Positions 17,432 to 22,033 of a stretch of 22,033 nt of DNA are shown here, piece by piece. Each line of letters begins with the position of its first letter. Positions within the stretch are counted from its first letter, which is position 1. A model generated the notes under the pieces. That model searched no databases. It was not told the DNA's origin and saw nothing but the letters and a program-made list of their open reading frames with translations. The translations under genes and the position numbers were made by a program. Source of the stretch: Zygnema cylindricum (Eukaryota > Streptophyta > Zygnematophyceae > Zygnematales > Zygnemataceae); NCBI GenBank assembly GCA_037447655.1, contig JBBHKE010000347.1, forward strand, positions 1-22,033. The letters are read 5' to 3'.

Positions 17432-20400
17432 AGGCTCACCCATACGATGCCCAAAGGAATTCGAAATTCTAAGAAAAGAAAGTAACAGCCATCCCAAGAA
17501 GGCTGAGAGTAGAGGAGAAGAATCCGAGGTTTTTGCAACATCACCAAGAGCAAAAAGTCACATTGGAGAATTGGATGTGTATGAAGGGGGAGCCTTGGAA
17601 AATGATTTCCAATGGCTCAAATGGGAAAAGTAAACAGGACTGACAAATCATCCATGACAGTACGGATCGGACTACTCCAATTTCTAACTCACATTGTCTA
17701 TTATGATTTGATGAACCTCCAAGAAAACATTTCCCATTTTTCAGAAATCCTAGTCAAAGCAGAATCAGCCGGTCTCCACCTTCCAGTTAGAAAGATTTTA
17801 TTGTTACTTCTATTTGTAACTCCTGAGTTCACAAGGGTTCTCACCTTATAGGAGGGCCGCGAGGGGAAGGAGTGGAAGTGGGAGGTGGTTGCGAGAAGCT
17901 GATCCACCGAAGTGGTGATGCCCGCAAAGGCCTCAAACTGTGAGCCTGGCATCAAGGAATCAAGCGGTCAAATTAGTGACCATGCAGGTGACGGGTTAGA
18001 GACAAAACAAACCTGTCAGAACCCAGATCACAAATACTCTGTGTGTGCGATTCGAGCATTTAGATAAAAGACGACCATAACGCAGAGGAGACACGCAAAA
18101 CTATTGACAATGGAGTAGATAAAGCTAGAAACAGAAAGCTCTCTAACGACCTCATTGCAAGCCAAACTTTAGACTGCACCACGGTCTCACACGTGTGCCT
18201 TTTTCTTAAAGTAGATGCTAGATAAGGGGGAGGTCTGCCACGATGGCAGATAGAAAGGAAGAAGAACTCACCATTTCGGGGAAGCAATCTAAAAGAGCCA
18301 CCATGAGTTTCAGCCTAGAGCATGTGGCACTATTTCTGTCCGCAATCTTCCAAAGGATCCGCCAAATCAGATGGCTAAGGGCTCTGTCCTTGAACCTACA
18401 CATCCCAAAGTCAAAAGCATCGGTGGATAGGAGGTCATCCAGCCCAATAAAAAGGAGACGATCAAAAAGGGAAAACTTGGAGTTCTAACCCCGTAGAGAA
18501 AAAATCATAGCAGCGAACGGAAAAGTTGCATATTTAACCTTACAGATATTGCTGCAGCAACGAATGCAAAGATGGAATATGGCTCAGACAAGTGAATGGC
18601 CATCAGTTCCAAGTGGAGCACATGAAAGAAACAAGATCTTACAATTAAGGGTCACCCATCTCAAGAGGAGACCAGAAGGAGATCTTACCTCAAAAAGGTC
18701 AAAGAGCATGTGTCTCAAAACGACACCACTCTCATCCGCAAAACCTCAGAACGGAGAGAACGAACAACAGGCAATCAAGAAATCTGTGAAGATGTCACAG
18801 AAAATGTGCAAAGTTGACCAAGTATGCAATCCACCATGCGCAAAGAGGACAAAAGCAGTGTCTTGTATAGAGTAACAACAGAACGTCGTCTTGTCAAGCA
18901 TGTTAATATCAAAGTCAAAGGTGGCTCATGCATGATTGCAACAATGCACCTAGGGAAAGTCAGTAGCAAAAATCAGAGAACCTTATACTTTGTAGCACAG
19001 AAAATCACCAAACCTCAGTTGAAGATGATAGATGCAAACATAATAAAAGAGTCAAAGTCAAAGTATGGCAGAAAGATAGTTGATTCAAAAGAAAAATAAT
19101 CAAGGAGGATCGACAAAAAAGGGTACAGTTCCACCCACCAAATAGAGGATGCCAAGAATACAAAGACCCAACAAGTTTCTAAGATCATTCGTAGCCAAGC
19201 GGCTACATGCGATCTCATGAGCACAAACGGGCGTCTTGTCGACTAAGGCAGTAAGAGTCAATCCACGGATCTGCAAAATAGAAAGAAAAATCTTAATGTG
19301 TTGGTAAATGGACAAAAAGAGGAGGGAGGACAAGAAGGAAGTGGGAGGTAATCATCGAGTGTCACTCATCAAACCAGACAACAAAATCATCAACTCCAAC
19401 AACTATGAGAACAGTGGGAGCAAAGGCAACAAAGACAAAAAATTACCATCCGAGAAGGGAGTCAAGGCAACAAAGACAAAAACTTACCATGCGAGAAGGG
19501 AGTCAAAGCCGAGTGTCCCAGGAGTCAATCCCGCTTTAGTGTCCAATCTAAAGGAGGCCTTGAATCCTCCACCTTCCCCATGTATGACGACCATCACAAG
19601 GTGAGAGCAAAATCATCACAGCCAAAAAAAGGCTTTGCAAAACAGGTGAAATACATGTCAGTAACTCCACCAGAAAAAGAGAAGATTCATGCATCAGATT
19701 TACTCAAACCAACAACTGATTATGGGCAAGTGAGGAAAGAAGCTCAAACTAGGAGCATGCTAATTCATAACGGAGTTGCAGCTAAGATTATGGCACACAA
19801 AGGAAAGGGGATTATAAGGAACCCAAACTTACTGTTGTCGGGATGAGGACAGATTTAGCGAGGGCATCGACTCACATCCTCAACGAAAACACCTCACGGG
19901 AAGGAAGTCCACCAATAGAAGGACCTCTTATCATTGAGGCCTATAAGGAATTTGCAACCGATGGAGGAGCAAGCAAGTTTTACATCAAGAAAAGTCAGAC
20001 AAAAACTAGCCAAGGACAAAAAGCAAGAAAAGAAAACGCAAGTCAAAACTACTTCAATGTTCTTTCAAGCTCCTTGCCACATGATAAATAAAATGGAATG
20101 GAGTGCAAAAATTAGACAGCAGCAAAGGAAGCCGAAACTCACCAGAGAGGAGCAGAGATTCTGAGGAAGGTGGAAGAAGCCTCACCAGAGTTCTCCATTT
20201 GTGATCCTGTTCAACTCGTCAAAGTAAAATCTGATCAAGTAAGTGAAAGATTAATCAACTTGATAGACGAGGAACTTAAGTTAAAAATGTAGGAGACCAA
20301 ATCTTTCAAAGAAGCATAACTGACCAAAATCCAGAAAAAAAAATAGACAAGATTGGTAGGGAAGCATTCAAAAGGATTCTTAACTCACCTTACTAAAAGT

Positions 20401-21040
20401 ACAGTCATTCCAAATCCGCCATCCCTAACGGCTCAAGATGTGGCCAAATTTCAGTCCGCCACGATTTCAGAAAGAGTACATCTGCAAAGCACAACATAAG
20501 ACATGATGGGACAAGTCAGAGGTGTTAGTTCCCAATCCCTAATTTTTCAGATTAGGTCAAGGCTCAGAGTCGAGAAACTTAGGAGTCATAATGCAAAGAG
20601 AGAAAAGATTATAAAGACGTCTAGTAGAATTCAAGAGTTCAAAGAGTTCAAAGATGAAAATGAATTAAAAGAACAGCCTAAAGGGCTCAATAGCAGCTGC
20701 AAGAAAGAAAGGGGAAGATAGATTTGTCAAATTGACAATTGCCAAAGAAGAGCATAGAGGGAATTTTGATAGATGGAGTAAGATTAGGGTTGAGGGAAGT
20801 AAAGAAAATTCACCTCACCACATTTAGAGTGAGGAGAAACATCTTGAACAGTCGCGGACTAGAAAGTCAAGTCCCATGCAGAATTAACAGCGAAAGACGT
20901 GGCTGATCAGAAAGAAGAGCTAAATCAAGGCGCCATAGCTGCACAAGAAATCCTAAGTGTTAGTCTACTAGAAGACTTCCTAACCTATGGCAGTCTGAAG
21001 AGAAAAGAAATGAACTTAGACGAAACCCTAAGTGGAACCC
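17432..21040 (+). other. Interior between the direct repeats, no recognisable gene
   Basis: No gene is called. Frames are shorter than about 110 codons, many without a good ATG, and none shows a motif I know. The bias to A/G on the plus strand and the Lys-rich translations could be the fading trace of a plus-strand coding region. Confidence 0.5.
19424..19505 (+). repeat. 41-bp tandem repeat, two units
   Basis: Units at 19424-19464 and 19465-19505 share AGGCAACAAAGACAAAAA and GAGAAGGGAGTCA and differ at only a few bases, so this duplication is younger than the surrounding decay. Confidence 0.85.
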
Positions 21041-21268
21041 TAAGGAAGAAAGGACTATTAATCAAATCTAAGGTTTTTCTGAGATTGTACTCTGTCTACT
21101 TTTGTCCTCTTGCTACATATCTCTAGGTACTCTACATACTTATTATCTCTATCTTTTTATGTGACTACCCAAAGCCCCTCTGCGTGTTTGATCTTTGGCC
21201 GGTCTAAGCTGTCTGTGGTTACGGGGAACTCTTCCGTTAGCTCGGATGACCGGGTAGGCGCGACATAA
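21041..21268 (+). repeat. Right terminal direct repeat
   Basis: Partner of 17205-17431. Both copies end close to GGCGCGA; beyond it (ATAAATAACAACG here, TAAGTTATAGGC at the left) they stop matching. Confidence 0.75.
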
Positions 21269-22033
21269 ATAACAACGTGTGAACCTAAAATAGAATATAT
21301 AATACTTAACTGTTTTACCTTGATATAATTACTGTTTAATTACTGTGAACTACAAGAGTTCTGGAAGTGTATGTGTGTAAATACTGTGCTATAGAGATGG
21401 TGCTAGTTTGTACGTTATTTCCTCTTCATTTTGGTTAAAAACACATAGAAAGTGTTATATAACTTCATCGACACGCACTCAATTTTGGCTCATAGTAATA
21501 AAGACCATGGAAATCGCTAGAACCTGTCTAAACATGTTAAAATTGTTAAAACAGGATCACGTAAATCAATTATTCACCAGCGGAGGCATTCAAAAAATCC
21601 AAACATCAGAAATTCACGGATAACGAAGGAACTCGACCAAATAGAAAATATATTCAATCGAACTTTTTACATCCCCTTTTCTTCCTTCAACTTCACTTCT
21701 TTTTCTGATATATAAAACTATACTACACTCCTCCTAAAATACTTTCTTCCAACACCACCAGAAGACAGAACTATACTACTTCTGTCACAGTTCCACTCAG
21801 ACTCCACTTTTTTGATTTTGACACTTAGGCGTTGAAACGCCTAATAGAACTGTAGAAATTAATGGTTTTAAAGTATTTTCTAGGTCTGAATAGAAATAAA
21901 AAAGCTGAGGCAGTCTACCTCTAACTTCTCTCTCCAAACTCTCAAACTTGTCGCAGTCACTGAGAAATTGGAGAGGAAGCTAGAGCCATGGCTACCTAGG
22001 CTATCCTGAGGTTTACGGGAAATTTATACTAGT
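21269..22033. other. Non-coding right end of the window
   Basis: No gene seen. AT-rich at first, then C/T-rich (about 21675-21760). A hairpin, TTAGGCGTT-GA-AACGCCTAA, is at 21825-21844, but with no T run directly after it there is no reason to call it a terminator. Confidence 0.5.

Larger units (their letters stand above)
17205..21268 (+). mobile_element. Possible LARD-like element between terminal direct repeats
   Basis: Two similar direct repeats of about 225 bp enclose about 3.6 kb that is purine-rich on the plus strand. The interior has only scattered short frames, the larger ones on the plus strand and Lys/Ser-rich (for example around 18549-18875 and 19308-19846), with no recognisable Gag, RT or integrase motif. 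I could not find a clear PBS, PPT or target duplication next to the repeats. It may be a large retrotransposon derivative, a strongly decayed LTR element, or a segmental repeat. Orientation is assumed from the purine bias. Confidence 0.4.

Noticed and set aside
19308-19846. Lys-rich frames as a retrotransposon Gag
   Set aside because: No zinc knuckle or Gag motif is visible; the Lys content follows from the A-rich strand.
21825-21844. Hairpin as a transcription terminator
   Set aside because: No gene in front and no T run after it; rho-independent terminators do not apply to this genome type.

Overview
The window looks like nuclear DNA from a land plant. The signs are an intronless F-box/LRR-type gene with a decayed paralogue, a Ty1/copia retrotransposon with a plant-type primer binding site, and a cluster of small TIR elements flanked by TAA, as in PIF/Harbinger MITEs. 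Long CT microsatellites and no prokaryotic gene layout fit the same picture. I cannot name the species; a non-seed plant is possible but not shown. The only gene that looks intact is the F-box gene at 5150-6709. Almost everything else is mobile DNA, decayed copies or low-complexity sequence.

Layout. 1-1808: no gene seen, only small hairpins. 1947-4483: three related non-autonomous TIR elements, one nested in another and the third abutting in inverted orientation, each bounded by TAA; together they form an imperfect inverted repeat of about 1.5 kb. The sequence on both sides (1809-1946 and 4484-4800) may be one older solo copia LTR that received them (weak). 4855-5149: CT-rich promoter/leader with a TATA box and two CACGTG boxes. 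5150-6709: F-box gene with a large Glu/Lys-rich insert between leucine-rich parts. 6710-9690: non-coding, with pyrimidine-rich blocks (7131-8250), a T19 run and then a purine-rich block (8640-9010). 9692-10851, minus strand: F-box/LRR pseudogene, convergent with the first gene. 10943-11483: an 18-bp tandem repeat followed by a degenerate 68-77-bp tandem repeat.

12077-17076, minus strand: a complete-ended 5000-bp copia element with GAAAA target duplications, LTRs of 663 and 692 bp, PBS and PPT. Its gag-pol frame is broken by stops and frameshifts, its protease motif is mutated, and nearly all of the reverse transcriptase is deleted, joining the first RT residues to RNase H. 17205-21268: two direct repeats of about 225 bp flank about 3.6 kb of purine-rich sequence with no recognisable protein, like a LARD or a very decayed LTR element. 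21269-22033: nothing beyond a small hairpin.

The genes do not form a pathway. The window reads as a duplicating F-box locus in a transposon-rich region. The most interesting structure is the nested TIR cluster, because its order of insertion and the original empty site can be read directly.
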